From positions 1 to 15,249 of the forward strand of contig CALGAO010000073.1 of NCBI GenBank assembly GCA_937957685.1: a DNA stretch of 15,249 nt, given 5' to 3'. A program made the translations under genes and the position numbers. Positions 7,901 through 14,910 of the stretch are shown one piece after another. Each line of letters begins with the position of its first letter. Within the stretch, counting starts at the first letter, position 1. This DNA is from an uncultured Paenibacillaceae bacterium. GTDB taxonomy: Bacteria; Bacillota; Bacilli; Paenibacillales; DA-C8. The notes under the pieces are model-generated. The model was not told where the DNA came from. It saw only the letters and a program-made list of their open reading frames with translations, and did no database searches.

Positions 7901-10900
7901 GGGGGCTGGCAGCTGCTCGTGAACGGGCAGCCGGTGGCCAGCGGCAACGTGGTGACCGGTTCGGGCGGCGTCAAGATCGAGGACTTCGATGCCAGCTACA
8001 ATGCCTGGCACAGACTGGAGATCGAGGTGGCCGGCAATCGCATCACCGCCTATCTCGATGGGGTGAAGCTGGCGACCTACATCGATCCGAATCCGAAGCT
8101 GTCCGGACGGGTCGATCTTGGAAGCGGTTACTATCATGTCCGATTCGACGACCTGTGGGTGGAAATGGTCGATGGCTATTCCCCGTACTACTCCGAGCAT
8201 CTGGACAACCTGGAGATGCATGATCTGTCCGATCCGCCCAATCGGAAGCTGATCTACGACGGCCCATGGGCTCACGCGAACGGTCAGGGCATGTACCACT
8301 ATCATCGCAGCCTGTCCACCAGCCAGGGGCCTGGAGCGAGCCTGGAGTATACGTTCGTGGGCACAGGCCTGGATATCCTGGGGCCGAACGACGGCTCGGC
8401 GAGACTCAAGGTGACCGTGGACGGAGAGCCGCTGCTGCTGGCTGCCGAGACGAAGTCTTCCGCTGAGCTCTATCAGACCGTCACGCTGCGCGGCTTGCCT
8501 TATGGCGAGCATACGGTCAGGTTCGAAGTGGTGAGCGGCACGCTGGTCGTCGATTCCGTGGCCGTGATCTCGGGTGAGGTGTTGAAGGTGCGGGACGGGC
8601 TTGACCTGACCGCCCTGGCGGAAGCGGTGGAGGAAGCGGGCAAGCTGGAGAAGTCCGATCTTTACCGCGAGGCCGATTGGCAGCTGTTCGAGCGTGCCCT
8701 GGCAACAGCCGAGCTGGCGCTGGAGGATCCGGACACCTATCGCCTCGATCAGGAGGGGGCGAATCAGCTTCTGGAACGTCTCCTCTATGCGCAGAACCAG
8801 CTGATCAGCGGCGATCTGGTCCAGCTGGCAGGACCGGTGTATGCGGCGACCCATGTGGGGGATACGCCGAAGCTTCCGGCGACGGTGGAAGCGACACGCG
8901 AGGGCGGTTCGACGGTGATGGTGCCCGTCACCTGGGAGCTGGACGGGGTGAGCTTCGATGAGCCGTATCAGACGGTGACGGTCAGAGGCAGCTACGGCAG
9001 CCTGAACACGACCGCCTATGTGGAAGTGGTGCCGCGGAATCTTCTGTATTTTGCCGATGTGAATGCGACGGAGCAGCCGCTCTCGGGCAGACATGACAGC
9101 AGCAATACGCTGGGTTATGACTCTCCGGCCTGGAAGGCGATCACCGAGCTGGGCCTGAGGAGCGGAACACCGCTGCTCAACGGTGCGCCGGACCAGGTCT
9201 ACAACGGCGACAACGGCTGGGGACATGGCGGTCACCAGGCCAACGGCCAGATGGAAGTGTACTATAAAGGCATCGTAACCGGTGCTTACAGCAAGATGAC
9301 GACAACGGGCATCTATACGGCGAATCAGATCGGCGCCTCCCTGACCTACACCTTTGACGATCTGCCGCCAGGGGAGTACAGCGTCACGATCGGCAGCCAC
9401 AGCTGGTGGCCGACCTATCCTCGGGCCAGCGAAGTCTATCTGGAATATGACGGCAAGAGTCAGTATGTGGATCGATTCCCGCTCGACACGACCTCGAACA
9501 GCCTCGTGCGAACCTATACCTTCACGAAAGAGGAGGAAGGCTCGTTCACCGTCAGGATCAGAGCGGTCGACAGGAACGAATCGCCGATGCTCTCCTTCGT
9601 TGGTCTGGCTGCCATCAGCGTGAGCAAAACGGCACTGATCGATCTGTATAACGGACATCTGGGCAAGGACGAGTCGCTGTACACAGCCGACAGCTGGGCG
9701 ATCTTCGAGGCGGCTATGGCGCTGGCGCTGTCGGTGATCGAGGATGACGAGGCGACACCGACGGATATCATCCTGGCGCTGCGGGAGCTGAAGCATGCCG
9801 CGGCAGGACTGGAGCCTGTGGATCAGTATGCCCGGACTTCGCAGGTGTTCGCGACGTATGTGAATGAGTTGCCGCAATTGCCGGAACGCATTCGTCTGGT
9901 CGATGGCGGCCCCGAGTTTGATGTGATCGCCTGGACGATCGACGGAAGCAGGCCGCTGAGCAGCGCGGATTTTGCCGTGCCTTATGCCACGGTGCCCGTC
10001 TATGGCGCATACGATGACAACGGCCTGAAGCAATACGCCGCCAAAGTGGAAGTGGTGCCGAGGAACCTGGTGTATTACATCGATGCCGGTCCTTCTGTGC
10101 CCGCGATCTATAACGCCGTTCGCAAGCTGACGGGAAGCGCCCTGCTGAACGACAAGACCAATCAGGTCTACAATGCTGCGGATGGCTGGGGTTATATCGC
10201 GCTCAGCAGCGGCGGAGCGGTTCGTGATGTCATCAACAAGTCCGGCCAGGACGATCTCGACAAGAACGGCACAGGAATCATGATCGACGGCGGCGATCCC
10301 GGTTCTACCCTGGCCTATCGGCTTGATGGGCTGGAGGGCGGCAAGAGCTATCGCTTCATTTCCTATCACCGTCTGTGGTGGAACAACGAGATGCCGTTTA
10401 AGATCGAGATCAGGTACGACCTGGACGGCAGGACGGTGACGCAGCTCGTGAATCGCCTGCATCTGGATCATGAAGGGCATTCGCAGCTCGTGACCTACAG
10501 CATCCAGCTGCCGGAAGGCGCAAGCAACGTCCGGTATGTGCTGACGAACGTCGGATCCTACACCCAGGGGCCGGGCGCCGGCAAGATCAACCGCAACGCG
10601 CCGATCAGCTGGCTGGCCGTGGAAGAGCTGCCTGATCCGGCAGAACCGGTGAGGTACAGCACCATCGGCGGCATCGCAGGGGCCAACACCGACGTCTGGT
10701 TCGATACGGAGGGCAAACCCATCCAGGCCCACGGCGGTCAGGTGATCTGGATCGAACATGTCGCCTGGGATGGAGACGTGCCGCATTATGAGCCGAATCC
10801 GGCTGATGGCGACGGCGCATGGCTCTGGCTCGGCGAAGACAAGTCGACCGGCGGTCAGCCGGCCGGAGGCTTCCACGCCTATGTGTCCAGGGATCTGTAC

Positions 10901-13900
10901 AACTGGGTGGATATGGGCGTCATCATGTACTCGCACCGCGTCTTCCCGATGGAGCTGACGGAGGATGGTCAGGGCATACGGGTGAGCGAGACGCAGCTCG
11001 CCGCTCTCAAGGCTCGCGCCATGGGCATCGGGTTGAATGAGTTCGGTCAGCCTCTGAGCGAATCGGATATTGCGGGCGCTCGCGATTTCCTGCAGGCTTA
11101 TGTCGATCGGAACGTTCATCCGGATTATGACCGGAAGAATGATGCGAACTTCGACTATCAGACGGCTTCGTATGATGAAGCCAGCCTGCGTCTGGCCTTC
11201 GACCGCACCTATGGCTACTACGCCATTATGGAACGTCCGAAGATGCTCTATAACGACAACACGGGCAAGTACGTGCTGGTGTATCACGTGGACGGACCGA
11301 CGGATTCGGCGATCAGAGACAATCTGGAGCAGATGAAGTCGAATCCTTATGCGGGCTCGAACGTCAGCCGATACAGCCGTGCGGAGATGGGCTTCGCTGT
11401 ATCCGACTCGCCGTTCGGACCGTTCAAGCTGGTCAACTCGCAGCGGATGAACTATGTCATCGGCCAGTACGATCACAATCCGGGCATGGCCCGCGACATG
11501 ACCGTGTTCAAGGATGACGACGGGAAGGCGTACGCGATCTACTCAAGCGAGGAAAATCAATATACGTACATCTCCCTGCTCAATGATTCCTATACGGGAC
11601 CCGTCAGCGAGGGCGTGAACGGCCGCGGCGTGACGTTCGTCGACCGGGTGTTCCCGGACAACAACCGCGAGGCGCCGGCGATCTTCAAGTACGATGGCTA
11701 TTACTATTTCATCACCTCCGGAACGACCGGCTGGGATCCGAACCCGTCCATCGCCTATCGCGCCAACCACATCTTCGGCAACACATCGGACGGAGGACAG
11801 ACGTTCACGGGTTATACGCGGCTTGGCAATCCGTTCCCTCAGGACAGCTCCAACACGTCGTACCGCTCACAATCGACCGCTGTCATCCCGTATGATCCGG
11901 AGAATGGCCTGTTCATCTACATGGGGGATCGCTGGATCCAGAGATCGCTCGAATCTTCCGGCTACGTCTGGCTGCCGCTGAAGATCTCGGCGAATGGCAT
12001 GAGCGTGGAAGGTGTGCCGCTCAGCGACTGGACGCTGGATCAACTGGAGGAATACGCGCCGATCAAGGTGCTGACGGAGCCCGCATCGTCCAAACTGGGC
12101 GCAGCGCCAACCCTGCCTTCAGTCCTGGATGTGCAGAGGGGTTCGGAGATTTACCGGAACGTACCCGTATCCTGGGATCCAACCAGCATCGAGGAGGCAC
12201 GGCTGATGCTGGGCAAGACCATGGTACGCGGCACACTGGGCGGTGAACTGGCGGGCAGAACGGTCGAATACGAGATTTCCGTCTGGCTGCCGGATGAAAC
12301 GATCTATTTTGCGAACCCGGCCCATGGAGAGGTTACCCAGTACACACAGCTGGTCCGCGCGTTTGAGCAGGAGACCGGCAAGAAGCTGCGCAACTCGGTG
12401 CACGATCAGGCCTACGCCCCCGCCAGCGGCAATACCTGGGGGTATGTGGGAACGAACAGCGCGATCCGCGACGATACCGAGAACATCTTCGAAAGCCTGC
12501 GCTACGAAACGAATCAGGGAGACCGGAGTCTGACCTACAAGTTCGATGTGGAGCAGGGCATCTACAACGTGTACATCGGCTTCTTCGATCCCTGGTACCA
12601 GTGGTCTCAGGGCAAGCGGCTGGCCTACACGACGATCAACGGGGTCGTGGTGGAGCAGAACCGGAACATCCGTGACAGGTACGAGATCGCGGAGCATCTG
12701 GGAATCGAACTGGCCGCGGACGGCACGTTGACGGTCACGGTATCGCCTCATAACACGGGCAGGGATACGGATGTGCAGCTGAGCTTCGTGATCGTGACCA
12801 GGGTCGGACCCGAGCCGGAGCCGCAGCCGGATACGACCAAGCCTGTCATCACCCTGCTGGGCGAACCCGAAGTGAGACTCCATGTCGGTGAACCTTACGA
12901 AGATGCAGGAGCAACTGCCTGGGACGACCGTGACGGCGACCTTACGGAGCAGATCGTGGTAACGGTGACCAGCAGCGTCTATGGCATCGTAGACGCGGTG
13001 GATACGAGCTACCCGGATACGTTTACGATCCGCTACAACGTCAGCGACTCGGCAGGCAATGCTGCGGATGAAGTCACTCGGACGGTGATCGTGGAGGACA
13101 GGGATGAACCGGAAGAGCCTGAGGAACCGGGCGAGCCAGAGGAACCCGAGGAGCCGGGTGGACCTGAGGAACCTGAGGAACCGGGTGGACCTGAGGAACC
13201 GGGTGGACCTGAAGAACCTGAGGAACCGGGTGGACCAGAGGAACCTGAGGAGCCGGGTGGACCAGAGGAACCTGAGGAGCCGGGTGGACCTGAAGAACCA
13301 GGTGAGCCGGAAGAGCCTGAGGAGCCGGCTGATCCCGATGTCACCCCACCGGTGATCACGCTGAAAGGTCCATCGACCATTTACCTGGTCAAGGGAGAAT
13401 CCTATACCGATCCTGGCGCGAGCGCCTGGGACGATCGCGACGGTGACATCACGCACCTGATCGGGGTGACGGTGACCCGCGACAATGTTGGTCCTGTGGA
13501 TGGGGTGGATACAAGCGTCGTCGGGATATACAAGGTCCACTACAACGTTCGCGATTCGTCCGGCAATGCGGCTGATGAAGTTACGCGCACGGTGGTCGTG
13601 AATCCGGGCAGCGATCCGGTCATCACGCCGCCACCGCCACCACAGCCGCCAAAGCCATCGCTTCCTCCGCTTACGGAGATCACGATTCTGCCTGATGCGC
13701 AGAACGGGATCATCCTGAAAGAGGTTGAGCCCGGTACGGATGGGTTCCTGATTCCGTTAGGGATCCGCCACTTCCTTGGAGACAACAAGCTCGTCTTTGC
13801 TCAGGACAATATCCGAGTATACTTCACCGCGGAAGTTCTGGAGATGCTGGAAGACTATATCAAGCAATTCTTCGGAACGGTCGATGGCAGCGACTTCGAG

Positions 13901-14788
13901 CTGATATTCATCCTGAAAAGATTGGATGACGCGGATACAAGTGCAATCATGGAGAAATTGGAGAAGTCGAGCAAGGAGAACGAGCGGTATCGGGTTGTCG
14001 GCAACATCTATGAGCTGCAGTTTGCGTATGTTGGTGAAGATGGCAGGGTCATCTGGTTAAGCGACATCCTCAAGCAGACGATCACCATCGTCTTCAACAT
14101 AACCCCGGAAACAAACACTTTACTGATGGGGATATACTACATCAGAGATGACGGAGTGCCGCTGTATGTTGGCGGAGAACAGCAAGGCGACATGATGATG
14201 GCACACGTAGATCACTTCAGCAAATATGCGCTCATGGAATATGACCGATCCTTCAGCGATGTGGACGAATCCTTGTGGGCATATCAGGTGATCAAGGCCA
14301 TGGTCGCGAAGCATATCATGCAAGGCGTGTCCGAGGACCGCTTCGATCCGCATGGCCTGGTGACCAGAGCGCAGTTCGCGACGATGATCGCGCGGGCTCT
14401 CGGCTTGAAGGCGGATGAACCGGCGCCGTTCGCGGATGTGTCGGCGGGCGCCTGGTATGCGGAGGCTGTCTCGGCTGCCTATGCGGCTGGCATCGTGCGA
14501 GGCCGGAGCGAGCAGCTGTTCGCGCCGGATGTGTACATCACCCGCGAGGAGATGGCCGTGATGCTGATGCGGGCTTATGCATATGCGACCGGCAACAGTC
14601 CATCGACCTCACAAGCGTCCGGATACCTTGATGCGGACCGGATCAGCGACTGGGCCAGGGAGGCGGTGCTCCAGGCTCAGGTGCTCGGGCTGATGAAGGG
14701 TCGCGGCAACAGCCTGTTCGATCCTCAGGCGCCTGTGACCAGAGCCGAAGGCGCGCAGGCGGTCTGGAACTTCCTGACGATCCGGTAA
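4994..14788 (+). CDS. Giant secreted SLH-anchored dual glycoside hydrolase (GH59-like plus GH43)
   Basis: This 3264-residue cell-surface enzyme has a signal peptide (KSK-rich start, hydrophobic core 13-30) with likely cleavage after VAKA at 34. Order of parts by residue: Ig-like plus beta-sandwich module 1 (44-299); GH59-like catalytic region (334-795) and lectin-like domain (about 815-1060); a carbohydrate-binding-like beta-sandwich (1088-1197); FIVAR-like helices (1204-1274); module 2 (1278-1543); FIVAR-like helices (1548-1608); module 3 (1614-1879); GH43 propeller (1888-2346); module 4 (2356-2605); two DUF5011-type Ig domains (2614-2702 and 2782-2873) around a Glu/Pro/Gly linker; a pre-SLH beta domain (2894-3084); and three SLH domains. 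The start at 4994 is fixed by AAAGGAGGG at 4975-4983. The ATGs at 4986 and 4989 are out of frame. It probably trims galactose-rich glycans outside the wall. It is monocistronic, ending at the terminator near 14850. Confidence 0.93.
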   Translation: MGKSKAANRIRSIVLSLVLVLGMLPGSIVPVAKAVIDHTDDRIYAAAYMGTESIAGTTLPDTILLDDELYHVDWDIDMDTFMVPYETVDVTGTAENGVTVQAKVEVIPPADHPLVYYVDSGRGGDSLGNGPSDSPLYEAVKELAGSTLVNQAPDQRYAAGSNTWGFDDSTQQVKNSKDGGHTDPATDPSKWVVGLRASNNDIVYRLESLEPGTYTLTSGFHDWYGNRSRVIRPRIDYRDLNGQLRTIQLDQFNTNNTRMISSEFTIPADIDPAAGMTLTYAYVSNEKPILSWFAIAQGSIKGIIAEAQQRAASIVNVLVDGNDIRADNRNGLTFKGFGVLSANSTSALLMDYKAQHPDRYIELLQLLFGGENPIMTHVKIEMGNDRNNSTGPDPATKRTEDEPANVRRHPGFQLAADAKKINPDVKVSILRWNAPAWANTNEKIYKWYKETILAAYREFGYMVDYVNPHINEKAPDLAWTKQYAEWVRTDNVGFASEEEQKLYNSIKVVISDEVGIGSFGGAMVSDATLRDAVSVAAYHYNTDDDSAGNFKRLAEQFDIQVWNSEAQATFSNTAFRPNNNTRDPSRPGTGIGGAGSALEMANTIIKGFVNSRRTLFIYQPAIGSFYEGGQYSFKELVSARDPWSGWIHYDAGLTVLQHFSSFAKIGWENEDNTAGIWRAIPQSSYTGATGTNPINGRNGTPSYMTLAAPDRSDFSTVIVNDSEYDRIYKIKAVNMAYTGNPDLEVWETRAADEGQAFNSNYMRYLGKVSANGQGYYTVTVKPYSIVTVTTLSRSEEVDFPIPLPVEGERTVLDTDETGARQDTGDDILYADRFDYSRMTVVVLGEGGEIVDDAPYIDSFGGPAGVIPRYTHDRNGAFEAYLVEETGEYVLRQQLDRDKMGLGGTWNNGDPVTAIGDFRWLNYRAGVSVSFETNSTAGGQNYAVLGARYQGGGNSHSISGTPYVLKFWFDGGWQLLVNGQPVASGNVVTGSGGVKIEDFDASYNAWHRLEIEVAGNRITAYLDGVKLATYIDPNPKLSGRVDLGSGYYHVRFDDLWVEMVDGYSPYYSEHLDNLEMHDLSDPPNRKLIYDGPWAHANGQGMYHYHRSLSTSQGPGASLEYTFVGTGLDILGPNDGSARLKVTVDGEPLLLAAETKSSAELYQTVTLRGLPYGEHTVRFEVVSGTLVVDSVAVISGEVLKVRDGLDLTALAEAVEEAGKLEKSDLYREADWQLFERALATAELALEDPDTYRLDQEGANQLLERLLYAQNQLISGDLVQLAGPVYAATHVGDTPKLPATVEATREGGSTVMVPVTWELDGVSFDEPYQTVTVRGSYGSLNTTAYVEVVPRNLLYFADVNATEQPLSGRHDSSNTLGYDSPAWKAITELGLRSGTPLLNGAPDQVYNGDNGWGHGGHQANGQMEVYYKGIVTGAYSKMTTTGIYTANQIGASLTYTFDDLPPGEYSVTIGSHSWWPTYPRASEVYLEYDGKSQYVDRFPLDTTSNSLVRTYTFTKEEEGSFTVRIRAVDRNESPMLSFVGLAAISVSKTALIDLYNGHLGKDESLYTADSWAIFEAAMALALSVIEDDEATPTDIILALRELKHAAAGLEPVDQYARTSQVFATYVNELPQLPERIRLVDGGPEFDVIAWTIDGSRPLSSADFAVPYATVPVYGAYDDNGLKQYAAKVEVVPRNLVYYIDAGPSVPAIYNAVRKLTGSALLNDKTNQVYNAADGWGYIALSSGGAVRDVINKSGQDDLDKNGTGIMIDGGDPGSTLAYRLDGLEGGKSYRFISYHRLWWNNEMPFKIEIRYDLDGRTVTQLVNRLHLDHEGHSQLVTYSIQLPEGASNVRYVLTNVGSYTQGPGAGKINRNAPISWLAVEELPDPAEPVRYSTIGGIAGANTDVWFDTEGKPIQAHGGQVIWIEHVAWDGDVPHYEPNPADGDGAWLWLGEDKSTGGQPAGGFHAYVSRDLYNWVDMGVIMYSHRVFPMELTEDGQGIRVSETQLAALKARAMGIGLNEFGQPLSESDIAGARDFLQAYVDRNVHPDYDRKNDANFDYQTASYDEASLRLAFDRTYGYYAIMERPKMLYNDNTGKYVLVYHVDGPTDSAIRDNLEQMKSNPYAGSNVSRYSRAEMGFAVSDSPFGPFKLVNSQRMNYVIGQYDHNPGMARDMTVFKDDDGKAYAIYSSEENQYTYISLLNDSYTGPVSEGVNGRGVTFVDRVFPDNNREAPAIFKYDGYYYFITSGTTGWDPNPSIAYRANHIFGNTSDGGQTFTGYTRLGNPFPQDSSNTSYRSQSTAVIPYDPENGLFIYMGDRWIQRSLESSGYVWLPLKISANGMSVEGVPLSDWTLDQLEEYAPIKVLTEPASSKLGAAPTLPSVLDVQRGSEIYRNVPVSWDPTSIEEARLMLGKTMVRGTLGGELAGRTVEYEISVWLPDETIYFANPAHGEVTQYTQLVRAFEQETGKKLRNSVHDQAYAPASGNTWGYVGTNSAIRDDTENIFESLRYETNQGDRSLTYKFDVEQGIYNVYIGFFDPWYQWSQGKRLAYTTINGVVVEQNRNIRDRYEIAEHLGIELAADGTLTVTVSPHNTGRDTDVQLSFVIVTRVGPEPEPQPDTTKPVITLLGEPEVRLHVGEPYEDAGATAWDDRDGDLTEQIVVTVTSSVYGIVDAVDTSYPDTFTIRYNVSDSAGNAADEVTRTVIVEDRDEPEEPEEPGEPEEPEEPGGPEEPEEPGGPEEPGGPEEPEEPGGPEEPEEPGGPEEPEEPGGPEEPGEPEEPEEPADPDVTPPVITLKGPSTIYLVKGESYTDPGASAWDDRDGDITHLIGVTVTRDNVGPVDGVDTSVVGIYKVHYNVRDSSGNAADEVTRTVVVNPGSDPVITPPPPPQPPKPSLPPLTEITILPDAQNGIILKEVEPGTDGFLIPLGIRHFLGDNKLVFAQDNIRVYFTAEVLEMLEDYIKQFFGTVDGSDFELIFILKRLDDADTSAIMEKLEKSSKENERYRVVGNIYELQFAYVGEDGRVIWLSDILKQTITIVFNITPETNTLLMGIYYIRDDGVPLYVGGEQQGDMMMAHVDHFSKYALMEYDRSFSDVDESLWAYQVIKAMVAKHIMQGVSEDRFDPHGLVTRAQFATMIARALGLKADEPAPFADVSAGAWYAEAVSAAYAAGIVRGRSEQLFAPDVYITREEMAVMLMRAYAYATGNSPSTSQASGYLDADRISDWAREAVLQAQVLGLMKGRGNSLFDPQAPVTRAEGAQAVWNFLTIR
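5123..5890 (+). repeat. Ig-like plus beta-sandwich module, copy 1
   Basis: This is the first of four related protein modules in the giant enzyme. It has an Ig-like part ending in VEVIPP, then LVYYVDSG, then the landmark segment AVKELAGSTL..DQRY....TWGF and a beta-rich end (SWFAIAQGS). It lies directly before the GH59-like region. The pattern suggests a carbohydrate-binding or spacer module; no known CBM family could be assigned by eye. Confidence 0.7.
5993..7380 (+). other. GH59-like catalytic region of the giant enzyme
   Basis: Residues 334-795 begin with FKGFGVLSANSTS and continue with HVKIEMGNDRNNSTGPDP, which matches the galactocerebrosidase (GH59, clan GH-A) pattern of a Lys-(Ile/Val)-Glu-(Met/Ile)-Gly strand followed by a TDG/TGP turn. 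Candidate catalytic residues are E472 in NPHINEK (acid/base, at the place of WNE) and E565 in VWNSEAQATFSN (nucleophile, at the place of SED in mammalian GALC). GH59 enzymes remove beta-galactose. The downstream region 7465-8175 resembles the lectin-like domain that follows the barrel in GALC. A GH30-type relative is the main alternative. Confidence 0.72.
8824..9621 (+). repeat. Ig-like plus beta-sandwich module, copy 2
   Basis: The Ig-like part (VPVTWELDGVSFDEPYQTVTV, then VEVVPRNLLYF) is followed by a segment with PLLNGAPDQVYNGDNGWGH and a beta-sandwich carrying PPGEYSVTIGSHSWW. A FIVAR-like helical spacer precedes it and another follows it. Confidence 0.7.
9833..10630 (+). repeat. Ig-like plus beta-sandwich module, copy 3
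   Basis: The Ig-like part ends in VEVVPRNLVYYIDAG and is followed by AVRKLTGSALLNDKTNQVYN and DGWGY. The beta-sandwich closes with ISWLAVEEL. It sits directly before the GH43 domain, as copy 1 sits before the GH59-like domain. Confidence 0.7.
10655..12030 (+). other. GH43 beta-propeller domain, exo-beta-1,3-galactanase-like
   Basis: Residues 1888-2346 show GH43 blocks typical of the galactanase subfamily (GH43_24 type): IQAHGGQVIW, YVSRDLYNWVDMG, MERPKMLYNDNTGKYVL, ARDMTVFKDDDGKAYAIYSS and NREAPAIFKYDGYYYFITSG. Candidate catalytic residues are E2080 (ERPK) and E2226 (REAP, general acid). No aspartate stands at the usual base position in the first blade. Q2293 in YRSQST sits where the galactanases are reported to use glutamine. 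The long stretch between the first blade and MERPK (roughly 90 residues) is unusual. Other GH43 subfamilies remain possible. Confidence 0.75.
12061..12808 (+). repeat. Ig-like plus beta-sandwich module, copy 4
   Basis: This is the most divergent copy. The Ig-like part (NVPVSWDPTS, then TVEYEISVWLP) is followed by LVRAFEQETGKKLRNSVHDQ, AYAPASGNTWGY and a beta-sandwich with GIYNVYIGFFDPWYQW. It follows the GH43 domain. Confidence 0.65.
13104..13337 (+). repeat. Glu/Pro/Gly repeat linker between two DUF5011-type domains
   Basis: About 78 residues consist of EEP and GGP triplets, mostly in a nine-residue (27 bp) period GGPEEPEEP. The DNA is nearly identical from copy to copy (GGTGGACCTGAGGAACC and variants). 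The flanking Ig-like domains (12833-13100 and 13338-13610) are close relatives, sharing AWDDRDGD and SGNAADEVTRTV. The linker is acidic and proline-rich, so it should be an extended spacer. Any change by whole 27 bp units keeps the frame. Confidence 0.9.
14252..14785 (+). other. Three SLH cell-wall anchoring domains
   Basis: SLH1 starts at F3087 (FSDVDESLWAYQVI, ending TRAQFATMIARAL). SLH2 reads FADVSAGAWYAEAV to TREEMAVMLMRAY. SLH3 reads YLDADRISDWAREAV to TRAEGAQAVWNFL. The TRAE-type motifs (TRAQ, TREE, TRAE) are known to bind pyruvylated secondary cell-wall polymer, so the enzyme should be held non-covalently on the cell surface. Confidence 0.95.
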
Positions 14789-14834
14789 TCGCATGTTCAA
14801 CTGGACTCCCCTTCAAGCGGCAAGGTGACTTCAG

Positions 14835-14864
14835 TCCCCTTCTGCTGAAGGGGAGTTTTTCTTG
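14835..14864 (+). terminator. Rho-independent terminator of the giant gene
   Basis: TCCCCTTC (14835-14842), loop TGCT and GAAGGGGA (14847-14854) form a perfect 8 bp stem followed by GTTTTTCTT. It lies about 47 nt past the stop codon. A second left arm at 14805-14815 can compete for the same right arm. Confidence 0.85.
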
Positions 14865-14910
14865 AGGCCGTATATCCGGACGATACGGTCCCCTTGCAGG
14901 CCATCTGAGC

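Noticed and set aside
13033..13380. Collagen-like GSSGPPGSSG protein on the - strand
   Set aside because: It is the reverse complement of the Glu/Pro/Gly linker of the giant enzyme, and nothing suggests independent expression.
5003..13540. Very long open frames on the - strand opposite the giant gene (5003-7672, 7823-11476, 12119-13540)
   Set aside because: Their codons line up exactly with the sense codons, so a stop appears only where the sense gene uses TTA, CTA or TCA. Those codons are rare in this GC-rich gene. The translations show no recognisable domains, so they are shadows.
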